This document shows positions 43,960 through 53,299 of a DNA stretch of 64,000 bases, piece after piece. A program made the position numbers and the translations under genes. The notes under the pieces were generated by a model. It did no database searches, was not told the DNA's origin, and saw nothing but the letters and a program-made list of their open reading frames with translations. Within the stretch, counting starts at the first letter, position 1; every line of letters begins with the position of its first letter. The DNA is from Spirosoma rigui (GTDB lineage Bacteria > Bacteroidota > Bacteroidia > Cytophagales > Spirosomataceae): positions 4,526,001 to 4,590,000 of the forward strand of contig NZ_CP020105.1 in assembly GCF_002067135.1 (NCBI RefSeq), in the 5' to 3' direction.

Positions 43960-44838
43960 TTACTGAATCTGTCGCTGGAAAAATCGCCAGGCTTCCAGAT
44001 GCACATCGATATCGTTGGGGTAATCGTGCTTGCCACCAATTACTTTCAGCAGCACAATTTCGGGCTTACCCTGCTCTTTATACGTATAGCGCTCGATGGT
44101 TTTACCGTCGCCGGGGTCAACATCGGGCAGCGTTTCCAGCGCGGGTTTACCCTGGTAACGGGCCAGCCCAGCCCAGTAAGCCAGGGTGCGCTCGGTGGAG
44201 CGAACCTCCCCCATGTTCATGTTTTTTCCCAGTATGACGGGACCACCGTTGTAGGGATTGATTGGGTCGAGGGTTCCGTTGACGATCATCATAGCCACCG
44301 GTTTGCCCGAAGGGGTACAGTCCAGGTTGGTCGTGTCGGGCAGGTTGGCAATGATGGCCGTTATCGCCCGGAACGTTTTAGGCATAGTCAGCGCCAGTTT
44401 ATAGGCCATATGTCCGCCCCCCGAGGTCCCCACGGCAAACACATGGGCCGGATTGATGCGGTACCGTTGTTTAAAATACGCAAGCATGGCGTCGAAAAAA
44501 GCCTGTTCATTGACGTCCAGCTGGTTGGCTTCGGCGGGCGATAGTTTCCGGCACTCGTTCCAGTAGCGTTTGTACCCATCCGGGTAAACGACCAGCGCAT
44601 TGTCGGCATTAGCCTGCTGTTCCATCTTTTCGGCCGATTTCATCATGCCTTTACCGTTGCCGCCCGACCCATGCAGGACAAAGACCAGCCCGGGCCGGCG
44701 GAGTGATTGGGACGGGGTATTGTAATGAAACGACCGGTAGCGGCCATCGACGAGCAGCGAATCGCTGATGAGTTGAGCACGGGCCGACGAGACAATCAGA
44801 ACGGCGAACAGACAGGAAACGGTTAACCACTTCGGCAT
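43960..44838 (-). CDS. Secreted PHB-depolymerase-like esterase
   Basis: This 292-residue protein has a signal peptide (MPKWLTVSCLFAVLIVSSARAQ). Its alpha/beta-hydrolase features are the oxyanion loop HGSGGNG, the nucleophile Ser139 in AVGTSGGGH, an Asp in NGTLDPINPYNGG, and the C-terminal His in GGKHDYP. The pattern fits the PHB depolymerase / feruloyl esterase family (LpqC-like), which cleaves ester bonds of polymers or plant cell-wall phenolics. The real substrate cannot be judged. It is monocistronic; the gap to the acetyltransferase gene (minus strand) is 60 bases. Confidence 0.88.
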   Translation of the reverse strand: MPKWLTVSCLFAVLIVSSARAQLISDSLLVDGRYRSFHYNTPSQSLRRPGLVFVLHGSGGNGKGMMKSAEKMEQQANADNALVVYPDGYKRYWNECRKLSPAEANQLDVNEQAFFDAMLAYFKQRYRINPAHVFAVGTSGGGHMAYKLALTMPKTFRAITAIIANLPDTTNLDCTPSGKPVAMMIVNGTLDPINPYNGGPVILGKNMNMGEVRSTERTLAYWAGLARYQGKPALETLPDVDPGDGKTIERYTYKEQGKPEIVLLKVIGGKHDYPNDIDVHLEAWRFFQRQIQ

Positions 44839-44898
44839 GTAAAACGACTATTTTGGGATATGCGGTACGTATGGGGGCAATATACGACGGCCGGCTGG

Positions 44899-45405
44899 TT
44901 ATTGGTCTGTCACGAACAACATCAGTTCAGGGCCATCGCCGAGGGTAATGAACCGGTCGAACTGCATGCCCAGCCGTTTGAGCAGCTGAATCGAGTTGCG
45001 GTTGCCGGGCAGGGTGATGGCCATGATCCGGTCGATACCCAGCGTTGTCCGGGCGTGTTTCATCACCGCCGAAGCAGCCTCGAAGGCATACCCCTGGCGG
45101 GTGAAGGCAGGCATGAACGCAAACCCGATGTCGATGCAGGCGAGCGTCCCGCGCTTTAAAAAACCGCACAGGCCAATGGGTACATCGTCCTCCCGGAGCC
45201 GCACCAGATAAAGACCGAAACCCAGCTCGGCATAACTGGCTACGGGTCCCTTCAGGATGTACTGCTCCGCATCGTCGAGGGTTCTCACCCCCCGGTCGCC
45301 AATGTATTCCAGCCAGCCGGGGCTGTTCAGCAGTTCGAGAATGAAAGGAGCATCCTGCGTTGTCAGCAGGCACAGGTTCAGTCGGTCGGTCTGGAGTACG
45401 GTCAT
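44899..45405 (-). CDS. GNAT acetyltransferase (RimJ/RimL-like)
   Basis: This 168-residue protein has the layout of RimJ/RimL-type N-acetyltransferases: TDRLNLCLLTTQDAPFI at the N-terminus, GLYLVRLREDDVPIGLCGFL, and IDIGFAFMPAFTRQGYAFEA with the acetyl-CoA loop. The asparagine of NRNSIQLLKRLGMQF follows. The acceptor (protein N-terminus, antibiotic or metabolite) cannot be inferred. It is cytoplasmic. The 226-base region upstream to 45632 holds no gene. Confidence 0.88.
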   Translation of the reverse strand: MTVLQTDRLNLCLLTTQDAPFILELLNSPGWLEYIGDRGVRTLDDAEQYILKGPVASYAELGFGLYLVRLREDDVPIGLCGFLKRGTLACIDIGFAFMPAFTRQGYAFEAASAVMKHARTTLGIDRIMAITLPGNRNSIQLLKRLGMQFDRFITLGDGPELMLFVTDQ

Positions 45406-45631
45406 GGATTCGGTAAGGGATATAACAGCAGCCAGCCACCTTTTAGCGGGCTACACGGCCAACTAAGCCGCAGTCGTTCAGCCCGGTACATCACTCCCGG
45501 ACTGAGCGGTTCGGAGGCCGGGAAACGAAATCAGCCATCGCCGGTTTATAAGGTACCCTGCCCAGCCGGTTTGGTACCACGCCGTTGATAGTGGCGGGGG
45601 CGCGGGGCGTTATTTCACGTAGATTTTAAGC

Positions 45632-46291
45632 ATGCAATCAATACGATATTATCTGTTCGTCCTGCTCTGCTGGTACGGGCTACCCCAACGACCGGTCCGG
45701 GCGCAGGCCTCGGAGGGCTGGACACTGGAAAAGAACAAAGATCAGATTCAGGTCTATTCCCGCTACGTAGGTACCAGTAAAATTGCCGAACTAAAGGTCG
45801 AGTGCACCATTCCCGGAACCAAACAGCAGTTGGTGGCCCTGCTCTCCGACGTAGCCAGTTACCCGCAGGTCATTTACGGAACCAAGCGGGCAAACCTGAT
45901 CAAGCGCACCAGTGAGACGCAATTTACTTATTACATCGTCAACAAGTTACCCTGGCCCGTCAAAGACCGCGACATGGCGGTTCAGCTCAGCTTCGCTTAC
46001 GAACCCGCGGGTAAAACACTGCGTATCCAGGCCAACCGGGTGCCCAATCTGGTTCCGCCCGACCCCGACCTGGTCCGGATCGCCGATTTTTCGGCCAACT
46101 GGATCGTGCATTCCGTCAATGAACGCACCCTGAAAATAACGTACACCTGCCGCATCGATCCCGGCGGATCCATCCCGCCCAAAGTAGAGAATTTTGCGGC
46201 CTCGACCGGTGCTTACAACTCTTTTACCCTGATCCGGGACAACCTTTCTGCCCCGCGTTACCAGGGCAAAACGTTTTCGTTCATGCGGTAG
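45632..46291 (+). CDS. Secreted START-like lipid-binding protein
   Basis: This 219-residue protein has a signal peptide (QSIRYYLFVLLCWYGLPQRPVRAQ). The mature domain fits the START/SRPBCC fold: WTLEKNKDQIQVYSRYVG, SYPQVIYGTKRANLI, YYIVNKLPWPVKDRDMAVQ, and the C-terminal NSFTLIRDNLSAPRYQGK. START proteins carry lipids in a deep pocket. In Bacteroidota such exported copies are common but uncharacterised. It converges with the second TonB receptor gene, 28 bases away. Confidence 0.85.
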   Translation: MQSIRYYLFVLLCWYGLPQRPVRAQASEGWTLEKNKDQIQVYSRYVGTSKIAELKVECTIPGTKQQLVALLSDVASYPQVIYGTKRANLIKRTSETQFTYYIVNKLPWPVKDRDMAVQLSFAYEPAGKTLRIQANRVPNLVPPDPDLVRIADFSANWIVHSVNERTLKITYTCRIDPGGSIPPKVENFAASTGAYNSFTLIRDNLSAPRYQGKTFSFMR

Positions 46292-46319
46292 CGGGCACAG
46301 GGCAAAAAACCAGTCCGGG

Positions 46320-48821
46320 CTAGTTTTCTTCACCACGGGCCGATTTCCCTTCTTTAACTTTTGCCCCGTTCAGGCTGCCGAACTTGTAACTGAACGTTGC
46401 GCGCACGCTGGCATTGTAGATGTACTGCCGAAAATCCTGGTCGAACTGGGCCGAGTTCAGTACGGACGTGAAGCCCATACCCCGGGTAAGGAAATTCTCG
46501 GCCGCTATGCCCACGCTGCCCCGCTTGTTGGTGAACGCCTTCCGGGCTCCGAGCGAGTATTGGGCAAAGCCGATCCGGTACCCCTGTAGGTTGATGTCGC
46601 GCCCCCGGTAGCCAATAGTCGCCTGCATGGCCCAGCCCTGGTCGAGCTGCAACTGGGTATCCAGCCGACCGCCCCAGCGGAAGCCCTCGTTACTGATCAT
46701 GCGCGACAGCCCCGTTACGTCCAGCGCCTGCCCCTGAATGAAGCGATACATCACATCCAGGTTGGCGTTTACGCTCCAGCGGGCGGTTGGGTTGAGGGTT
46801 ACAAACACGTTACTGCCGTAGTTGTATTCCTTACCGATGTTGGTTACGCGGGTCACGACGGCTCCGACCAGTGTATCGGACCGCTGGCTGATCGACTGAA
46901 TATCGTCGGTATTGAGCCGGGTATAGAGCGATACGTTCAGGTACGTTTTTTTGATCTGCGTGCTGTAGCCCAGTTCGACCCGGTCAACGGTTTCGGGCTT
47001 CAGGTACGGGTTTCCAACCCGGATATTCAGCGGATTGACGGTGTTGAAATTAGGATTCAGGTCATCGATAAAAGGCCGCCGGATACGCCGGGTATAGCCA
47101 AATTTCAGGCTGGCGCTCTGCCCTACTTTCTGGGCTATGTTCACGCTGGGTAACAGCCGTCCGTAGTCGGGAATAAGGATACGGCCCTGCTCACCGGCCG
47201 AAGCATGAATACGCGTGTACTCGTAGCGCAAGCCCGTCTTGAGGGTTAGTTTGCTACGTGTCGTGACGGTTGCCGACACGTAGGCCGCGGCAATATCCTG
47301 GTCGTAATCGAGTGAACCCGACGGACGCCGATCGTCCGTAACGAAGGCCGTTGTTGCACCCGCCCGCTGGTACTGGTACAGGCTGGTTACCTGCCGCAGC
47401 GTATTTTTCGCGCCAAATTCCAGCTGCAGGCTTTTGCTGAGCGGAGTTTGATAATCGGCCTGAAGTACAAACTCCTGGTTGGTTGCGTCGTTCAGGTTTC
47501 GCTGCCGGGTGCTGATCAGGCCCGTCGTGTCCAGCAAGTCAGCGTCGAAATTGTTGGTCAGCTTGTTGCGGCTATACTGGGAAGACAAGCTCAGTTCCTG
47601 CGGAGTCCCCTCGCCCGCCCGGGGGTACGTATGGAGGTAATCGACGTTGATGTCGACCGAGTTGGACAGGTTCTGGCTGTACACATCCCGTTTTGAAACG
47701 GCGGGGGCGCGATCGGCGGTGTACAGACTGGTCGTCTGGTGCTGGTCCATGCTCAAATCCCGGATACCCAGCCGTACACCCGCGGTCAGCGACTGATTTT
47801 TAGCCAGGTCATAATCCAGTCCCAGGGCATACTGCGCAAAGACTCCGTTGTCGAAAGCATCGATGCGCTGGCTGGTACGAACGGGCGCCACGCCCGGGCC
47901 CAGGAAGGTGGTCTGGTTCAGGTCGGACGCCGATGGGTTGTAGATAACCCGGCCGTTGCCATTGACATTAACGCCCAGTTTACCCTGGCGAAAACTCCCG
48001 TTTAGTCCCAGTGTCGCGTTCCGGTTGCCCAGGCCGCTGTCGACGTCGAGGTGCAGCCCCTGAAGCGTGTTCTTCCGGGTGATGATGTTGATAATACCCC
48101 CGCTGCCTTCGGCATCGTATTTGGCCGAAGGCGAGGTTATCACCTCAACGGTCTTGATCAGATCGGCCGGTATTTGCCGCAGCGCGTCGGCCAGGTTACC
48201 CGCCAGTATGGAAGACGGTTTGTTGTTGATCAGCACCCGAACGCTGGAGCTACCCTGCAGCGTGACGTTGCCCAGCAGGTCGACCGACAGCATCGGCACT
48301 TTTTTGAGAATATCGGTGGCATCCCCCCCTTTGGCGGCCAGGTCGCTGTCGGCATTGTAAACCAGCCGGTCTACCTTATCCTCAACCAGCGCCTTACGGC
48401 CCGCTACCGTCACTTCGCCCAACGTCCGGGTCGTGGCACTCAGCCGGACCACGCCAATGTCCAGCGTCTGGCCCTTGCTCAGTACGACGTTATCGACGGT
48501 TTTAGCCGCGTAACCCAGAAACGAGACCAGCAGCCGGTAAGAGCCCGGTGCCAGCCGGGGGAGCGTAAATTTCCCTTTTTCGTCGGCCACGGTCCCATCA
48601 ATCAGTTTGCCACTGTTAGCGTCGTATACGGCAACGTTGGCAAACTCGACCGCTTTGGTCAGGGCCGAATCGAGCGCATACCCGGTAATTCTGGCATTGC
48701 CTTTCGGGGACCCTTCCGGCGGTCCACCCGGGGAGGACAGCGCCGGAGGAGTGCCGACGGGCTGGGCCGATACGTGACCCACTAAAAACAGGCAAAATAA
48801 ACTTAGTAGACAATAGCGCAT
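46320..48821 (-). CDS. TonB-dependent outer-membrane receptor 2 (paralogue of receptor 1)
   Basis: This 833-residue protein has a signal peptide (MRYCLLSLFCLFLVGHVSAQ). It has the same layout as the receptor at 40514: a Gly/Pro-rich segment, a carboxypeptidase-regulatory domain (KGNARITGYALDSALTKAV), and a plug with DILKKVPMLSVDLLGNVTLQG, VRVLINNKP and SAKYDAEGSGGIINIITRK. A beta-barrel ends in SFKFGSLNGAKVKEGK. The two proteins clearly share ancestry, with diverged barrels, so they may take different ligands. No TonB, SusD or regulator gene is next to it. Confidence 0.93.
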   Translation of the reverse strand: MRYCLLSLFCLFLVGHVSAQPVGTPPALSSPGGPPEGSPKGNARITGYALDSALTKAVEFANVAVYDANSGKLIDGTVADEKGKFTLPRLAPGSYRLLVSFLGYAAKTVDNVVLSKGQTLDIGVVRLSATTRTLGEVTVAGRKALVEDKVDRLVYNADSDLAAKGGDATDILKKVPMLSVDLLGNVTLQGSSSVRVLINNKPSSILAGNLADALRQIPADLIKTVEVITSPSAKYDAEGSGGIINIITRKNTLQGLHLDVDSGLGNRNATLGLNGSFRQGKLGVNVNGNGRVIYNPSASDLNQTTFLGPGVAPVRTSQRIDAFDNGVFAQYALGLDYDLAKNQSLTAGVRLGIRDLSMDQHQTTSLYTADRAPAVSKRDVYSQNLSNSVDINVDYLHTYPRAGEGTPQELSLSSQYSRNKLTNNFDADLLDTTGLISTRQRNLNDATNQEFVLQADYQTPLSKSLQLEFGAKNTLRQVTSLYQYQRAGATTAFVTDDRRPSGSLDYDQDIAAAYVSATVTTRSKLTLKTGLRYEYTRIHASAGEQGRILIPDYGRLLPSVNIAQKVGQSASLKFGYTRRIRRPFIDDLNPNFNTVNPLNIRVGNPYLKPETVDRVELGYSTQIKKTYLNVSLYTRLNTDDIQSISQRSDTLVGAVVTRVTNIGKEYNYGSNVFVTLNPTARWSVNANLDVMYRFIQGQALDVTGLSRMISNEGFRWGGRLDTQLQLDQGWAMQATIGYRGRDINLQGYRIGFAQYSLGARKAFTNKRGSVGIAAENFLTRGMGFTSVLNSAQFDQDFRQYIYNASVRATFSYKFGSLNGAKVKEGKSARGEEN

Positions 48822-48910
48822 AGGATACGTTCTCAGGTTGTTTTTGGTGGGTACAAAGAGACGATCCAGAACCGCATAATCCCAATCAAAAAAAGCCAGC
48901 GCCGAAGAAT

Positions 48911-48937
48911 GGGGGCTGAATCCCCCAAATAGCCCCC
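48911..48937. repeat. Short G/C-run hairpin upstream of TonB receptor 2
   Basis: GGGGGCT (48911-48917) can pair with AGCCCCC (48931-48937), or GGGGG with the nearer CCCCC (48922-48926), giving alternative folds in the likely 5' leader of the receptor gene. No further regulatory motif was seen in this 219-base gap. Confidence 0.35.
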
Positions 48938-49040
48938 GGAAAGGCAGGCAAGCGCACGGACTGACCGGTAGCCCGGACGGTCATGATCCGGCAGAAAAGG
49001 TGTTTTACCCGCTCCGGGACATGAGCGTTCGGGTCAGCAG

Positions 49041-49406
49041 CTAGCCGAGTTTAAAGTGTGGATTTTGGATAATTCCCAGCGTATTGCCAAACGGGTCGCT
49101 AACGGTAGCTACTACAATACCATCGCCCACGTCCTGCGGGTGCTGATCGGGCGTGGCTCCCTGTGCCAGAAGCGCATCCCAAACCGCCTGTACATCCGTC
49201 ACCCCCCAGTACGTGATCGGGGTGCCGGGGGCGGGAGTGGCGTACGGGTCCAGGCCGAGTTCGTAGCCACCCACGTTGAAGCCCACGTAAAACGGTTCGT
49301 CGAAGTACGGGTCGATGCCCAGGAACCGACCGTACCAGGCTTTGGCCTGCGCCAGGTCTGGTGCTGCGTAGATGGCCGTGCGGAGGCCTAACAGGGAAGC
49401 TGTCAT
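49041..49406 (-). CDS. VOC (glyoxalase/dioxygenase-fold) family protein
   Basis: This 121-residue protein starts at 49406 (MTASLLGLRTAIYAAPDL), where the VOC fold begins; ATGs at 49472 and 49529 add only disordered sequence. The beta-alpha-beta-beta-beta units are visible: YAAPDLAQAKAWYGRFLGI, then YELGLDPYATPAPG, then VWDALLAQGATPDQHPQD and VATVSDPFGNTLGIIQ. Family members include glyoxalases, antibiotic-binding proteins and dioxygenases. The metal-binding residues are not clearly conserved, so no reaction is assigned. It has a good -7 promoter match upstream. Confidence 0.85.
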   Translation of the reverse strand: MTASLLGLRTAIYAAPDLAQAKAWYGRFLGIDPYFDEPFYVGFNVGGYELGLDPYATPAPGTPITYWGVTDVQAVWDALLAQGATPDQHPQDVGDGIVVATVSDPFGNTLGIIQNPHFKLG

Positions 49407-49526
49407 GCGATGAATGGGTTGGTTTGGTTCTTCGTGGTTGTGCTCCGACACGGGGCATAACGGTATATTCATCCACCGGGTGTATTTACAGGTACTGCCC
49501 CGTGCCGGAATGACGAGAAATAGCGT

Positions 49527-49534
49527 CAAAGTTA
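49527..49534 (-). promoter_or_regulatory. Candidate Bacteroidota -7 promoter element for the VOC gene
   Basis: On the minus strand this reads TAACTTTG, an exact TAnnTTTG match. It lies about 120 bases upstream of the preferred start and 55 upstream of the alternative start at 49472. No well-spaced -33 TTG was seen. Confidence 0.4.
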
Positions 49535-49576
49535 GCCCACTGATTCAGCATTCACGCGGTAGAAAACCCTAAAAAA

Positions 49577-50491
49577 ATGGACCCTTCGAGCACGAAAAAA
49601 CAGCGTCATGCTTTGTACCAGCTGCTGGGTAAACTCCCCGACCGGCACCGACCCATTTCCCTTGTAACGACGGCGACTGAGCAGACCGACGAGCTAATCA
49701 CTGAAACGCTGCTGCTCGACATCAACGGCGTTGAGCAGGTTCCGGCCTATTTCACCAAGCCGAGGAATGCCGCCACGCCCCTGCCCGTAGTGCTGTTTCA
49801 CCATTCCCACTTTGGGCAGTATGAGGTAGGCAAGGAGGAATTCGTGCGGGGCCGGCCCCAAATGCAGTCGCCTTCCTACGCCCTGGCGCTGGCCCGGGCG
49901 GGGTATGCCGGCTTGTGCATCGACAGCTGGTGTTTTGGGGAACGGCGTGCCAACTCAGAGATGGACACCTTCAAGTACATGCTCTGGCAAGGTCAGGTGC
50001 TGTGGGGCATGATGGTCTATGACAGCCTGCGGGCGCTGGACTACCTGCACACCCGCCCCGATGTTGACCCGCATCGGATCGGCACCATGGGCATGTCCAT
50101 GGGCAGCACGATGGCCTGGTGGCTGGCGGCCCTTGATGACCGAATCAGGGTATGCGTTGACCTGTGCTGTCTGACAGACTACCAGTCGCTCATCAACGCA
50201 AAGGGCCTGGGCTTACATGGCATTTATTACTACGTACCTGACCTGCTGACTCACTTCACAACCTCTACCATCAACGCCCTCATTGCGCCCCGCCCCCATT
50301 TCAGCCTGGCCGGCCGCTTCGATCCGCTGACACCCCTGGTGGGTCTGGCCAAAATTGACGAATACCTCCGCCTTGTCTACCGGCAGGCTGGCGCCCCTAC
50401 CGCGTGGCAACTGCGCATCTACGATGTGGGGCACCAGGAGACGGCCGCCATGCGGGCCGACATTATGGATTTTTACGCAACCTGGCTGTAA
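49577..50491 (+). CDS. Alpha/beta hydrolase (dienelactone-hydrolase-like)
   Basis: This 304-residue protein has no signal peptide. It carries the nucleophile Ser174 in GTMGMSMGSTMA, an oxyanion region near VVLFHHSHFGQ, an acid in AGRFDPLTP, and His in YDVGHQETAAM. The pattern resembles dienelactone hydrolase and acyl-peptide/acetyl-esterase families. The substrate is not known. It is cytoplasmic and monocistronic. Confidence 0.88.
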   Translation: MDPSSTKKQRHALYQLLGKLPDRHRPISLVTTATEQTDELITETLLLDINGVEQVPAYFTKPRNAATPLPVVLFHHSHFGQYEVGKEEFVRGRPQMQSPSYALALARAGYAGLCIDSWCFGERRANSEMDTFKYMLWQGQVLWGMMVYDSLRALDYLHTRPDVDPHRIGTMGMSMGSTMAWWLAALDDRIRVCVDLCCLTDYQSLINAKGLGLHGIYYYVPDLLTHFTTSTINALIAPRPHFSLAGRFDPLTPLVGLAKIDEYLRLVYRQAGAPTAWQLRIYDVGHQETAAMRADIMDFYATWL

Positions 50492-50592
50492 AAACACCCT
50501 ATTTTCCTCCGCTCGCTAATAAGTACCGAGACTTCGGTAGGGTTCGTGCGTACATTTTATCGTCACGTCGATCCCGTTGACCACCCAAAGCC

Positions 50593-51123
50593 ATGACCAA
50601 AAGCGCGTTGTTATTTCTGCTGCTGGCGTACTCGTCCGCAGCGAGTGGTCAGGATTTCAGGGAGAAGTGGGTTCTTCCGGTCGGGCTGTCGCAGGGCTTC
50701 ATCAAGTCGCGCGCTACACCGGAACTGTTCGTCGGCCAGCTGAGTCTGGCTCCCCAGTGGAAACTCGTCGACAGAACGCTCCGGGCGGGTCTGCTAGCGG
50801 GGGGATTTTTTACCGCCGGGAAGGTATACGGGCTGGCAGGGCCGCAGCTGGCGCTGAAGGTCGCACGTTTGGGCAACGTTTTCACGGCCGACGTGGGCAA
50901 CCTCCACCTCACGGCCCATTACCAGCTCGGCACCAGACGGCAGCAACTGGTGGGCGGTGGTGTTCACGCCGACCTGGCGGAGATCCTGCTCCTGTCGCTG
51001 ACCTACCAGCGTGACGTTCACAACCGGGCCAACTGGTTTCAGGTAGGGATCGCCTATCACCTCTTCCGCGAAAAGATCCCTACGGATATTGACTCCAGGC
51101 CCATTCCTACCGACATCCCTTAA
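50593..51123 (+). CDS. Predicted secreted outer-membrane-like protein
   Basis: This 176-residue protein has a signal peptide (MTKSALLFLLLAYSSAASGQ). The mature part shows alternating hydrophobic strands (LFVGQLSLAPQWKLVDRTLR; NVFTADVGNLHLTAHYQLG; WFQVGIAYHLF) like a small beta-barrel. No family is recognised. It is 12 bases upstream of the patatin gene on the same strand, so the two are likely co-expressed. Its last residues (PIPTDIP) are Pro-rich and outside the strands. Confidence 0.65.
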   Translation: MTKSALLFLLLAYSSAASGQDFREKWVLPVGLSQGFIKSRATPELFVGQLSLAPQWKLVDRTLRAGLLAGGFFTAGKVYGLAGPQLALKVARLGNVFTADVGNLHLTAHYQLGTRRQQLVGGGVHADLAEILLLSLTYQRDVHNRANWFQVGIAYHLFREKIPTDIDSRPIPTDIP

Positions 51124-51135
51124 TCGTCAGATCAC

Positions 51136-52155
51136 ATGAAAGCACTAGTCATTGGGGGCGGAGGCTCGAAAGGGGCTTTTGCGGTGGGCGTACTCAAATA
51201 TATCCACCAAAACGTGCAGCCCATCGATACGTTCGATATCTACAGCGGCACCAGCACTGGCTCACTCATCAGCCCGCTGGCGCTGCTGGGCGAGATGGAC
51301 AAGCTGGAAAGGGTCTACACCACCAGCACGAATGACGATATTCTGGTAAAGCATAGCTTCGGCCGCATCCTGACCGATATCTCTATCTACGATGCTACGC
51401 CCCTCCTGCGGCTCATCGAACGAACACTGAGCGGAGCCCAGCTGGCAGCAATCCTGAACTCCCCCAAACGACTCTACCTGTCGGGGGTGTCGCTGCAAAC
51501 GCAGGAGTTGGTCCACTTTGCCACCAAAGACACGCCCCCTACCGACGCCTACCGGATTGCGCGCCTGCGAACGGCCGTTGATCTGCAACGCGCCATGCTG
51601 GCCTCCAGCTGCCAGCCCATCTACATGCAGCCCATCGACGTATTTCGCCAGCGCGTCGAGCAGTTCTGCGACGGGGGCGTTCGGGAGAATACGCCCCTGC
51701 AGGTGGCTGTCGACAATGGAGCGACCGAGATCATTGCCATATCCATGGGGCCCAAACCCGGCCAGAGCGTATTTTCCACGACGCTGTTGACGCAGGCAGC
51801 CAGCATTCTGGGTTTTACCATCGACACGTTCAGCTCCGACGTGGGCCAGAACGACTACCGGCTGCCCCAGCTCACGGCCGCCATGAACCAGTACCTGAAA
51901 CTGGTCAAGGATCAACTCAGGACCAACGGGGTCAACCCCTCGGTCATTGCCAGCAGCTTTGCAGCGCCGGGCAACCCGCTGCTCAACAAGCCTCTGCTGA
52001 AGCTGCACGAAATCAGACCCGACGTCAACCTGTCGACCAGCGAATTTGGGGGCGAAGGCGGTCTTGACTTCAACCCCGAAAAAATGAAACGAATGCTCCA
52101 GCTGGGCTTTGCAAAAGCCCGGCAGTATTTCACCACAACGACACCAATCGCCTGA
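51136..52155 (+). CDS. Patatin-like phospholipase
   Basis: This 339-residue protein has the glycine-rich oxyanion loop VIGGGGSKGAFAVG at the N-terminus, the nucleophile Ser40 in YSGTSTGSL, and the catalytic Asp179 in FCDGGVREN. This Ser-Asp dyad defines patatin-type acyl hydrolases, which cut lipids or other acyl esters. There is no signal peptide, so it is cytoplasmic or loosely membrane-associated. It follows the secreted barrel-like protein gene by 12 bases, likely in one operon. Its stop codon lies in the stem of a small hairpin. Confidence 0.92.
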   Translation: MKALVIGGGGSKGAFAVGVLKYIHQNVQPIDTFDIYSGTSTGSLISPLALLGEMDKLERVYTTSTNDDILVKHSFGRILTDISIYDATPLLRLIERTLSGAQLAAILNSPKRLYLSGVSLQTQELVHFATKDTPPTDAYRIARLRTAVDLQRAMLASSCQPIYMQPIDVFRQRVEQFCDGGVRENTPLQVAVDNGATEIIAISMGPKPGQSVFSTTLLTQAASILGFTIDTFSSDVGQNDYRLPQLTAAMNQYLKLVKDQLRTNGVNPSVIASSFAAPGNPLLNKPLLKLHEIRPDVNLSTSEFGGEGGLDFNPEKMKRMLQLGFAKARQYFTTTTPIA

Positions 52156-52169
52156 CTCTTCGGAGTCAG
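52152..52169 (+). terminator. cUUCGg tetraloop hairpin overlapping the patatin stop
   Basis: CTGACTC (52152-52158) pairs with GAGTCAG (52163-52169) around TTCG, an especially stable tetraloop. The patatin TGA (52153-52155) is inside the stem. No T-run follows, so it may stabilise the mRNA end rather than terminate. Confidence 0.6.
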
Positions 52170-52211
52170 CTACGGCGGGTGGGTCAGGTAGTGAAGTAGC
52201 GCCTTTTATCT

Positions 52212-52601
52212 TTAGGCATTATCGGTGCTGGCCAGCGCCCAGTAGATCAGGACAGGCTGAAAAAACAAGCGCGTAAGCCGCTTCTGATCGGTATCCAGAC
52301 CGAAGGCGCTCCGTTTATTGACGTACTGCGAGATGTTGCCGGGAAACACCGCCGTAAAAAACGTAGCGGCTACTTTACCCACCGTTTTCTGATGACGTTC
52401 GTTAGTTAATATCAGGCTGCTGCCCAGGGCGATTTCGGCTAGCCCCGAATAAACGACGGTATCGTCGATTGGTAGCGGTACCCAATCCGGCACCTGCGCC
52501 CGAAAGGCTTTCCGCGCAAAAGTCAGATGACTGATCCCCGCAAAGACCAGATTAGTACCCAGCATGATGCGGGCGATTTTCCGTACTGCTTTCTCGTTCA
52601 T
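52212..52601 (-). CDS. DoxX-like small membrane protein
   Basis: This 129-residue protein starts at 52601 (MNEKAVRKIARIMLG). It has about four hydrophobic segments (IMLGTNLVFAGISHL; VVYSGLAEIALGSSLIL; VAATFFTAVFPGNI; LFFQPVLIYWALA). The first half matches the DoxX pattern (AGISHL, then a Pro-Trp turn VPDWVPLP). DoxX proteins are poorly defined and some take part in redox stress handling. It converges with the patatin gene. Confidence 0.75.
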   Translation of the reverse strand: MNEKAVRKIARIMLGTNLVFAGISHLTFARKAFRAQVPDWVPLPIDDTVVYSGLAEIALGSSLILTNERHQKTVGKVAATFFTAVFPGNISQYVNKRSAFGLDTDQKRLTRLFFQPVLIYWALASTDNA

Positions 52602-52778
52602 AATCCCGGCTGTGTGTTGTTCGTGTCGTATCCTTCCAGATGTGAGTACCCAACGATCTGCCAGCAACAGGCAACACGAGTTCCTGATCGCTACGAGTGT
52701 AACGAATTTGACTCGATAGGGTTTTCGTAGCAACTGGCCAGGGGCCGGTTCAGCTGGATTTTGGTACGGCCAGCCGGC

Positions 52779-52970
52779 TCAGTCGGGCCACGACTCCAGA
52801 CCAGCCGCAATGCGCAGGGCCCGTTGCACATCTTCCCAGTAATACCCGCTATCATAACCGGTCGACACCCGGTCGCAAATTGACAGAAAGTCGTTGGCAG
52901 CATCAATTCGTTGCTGGTCAGCAGATACCGGATTCGGGTCGGGCGGGCGTTGATCGGATAGTCCTTCCAT
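52779..52970 (-). CDS. Small hypothetical protein (63 aa)
   Basis: The start at 52970 (MEGLSDQRPPDPNPVS) is preferred to 53000. The protein is acidic, with a helical part around DQQRIDAANDFLSICDRV and WEDVQRALRIAAGL. No family is recognised. The reading frame is plausible but short, so it may not be a gene. Confidence 0.4.
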   Translation of the reverse strand: MEGLSDQRPPDPNPVSADQQRIDAANDFLSICDRVSTGYDSGYYWEDVQRALRIAAGLESWPD

Positions 52971-53299
52971 GGTATATATATGGGTGTACAGGTACATCAC
53001 TGATTCCGGAACAAGGTACGCAGAAGGGGCGAATGATGCCCGATCATGACGCCCACGTATGGCCCCGCTTCTTGCCTGCGATCCCGGCTCGACGAGCCCT
53101 ACCCCCTGGCCGTATATCTACTATAATCAGTAAAGTGATCCTCTATATACGCCAGAGAAGGCACGCACGTTCTGAGGAAAAGGTACTTGACCGGCCTATG
53201 TTCCATCGCAAAGAGGCTCCGGGCCGTATGTAGGTGGTCAGCAGCGGTTACGCGGCCGGCAGAACTCCATACCAAGTACACTACTTCATCAAAAAAACA
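52971..53299. other. Gene-free divergent stretch
   Basis: This 329-base stretch between the small hypothetical gene and a small membrane protein gene holds no convincing ORF, repeat or hairpin. It includes ATATATATG near 52974-52982 and a polyA-like AAAAAAACA just before the next start. Confidence 0.35.
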
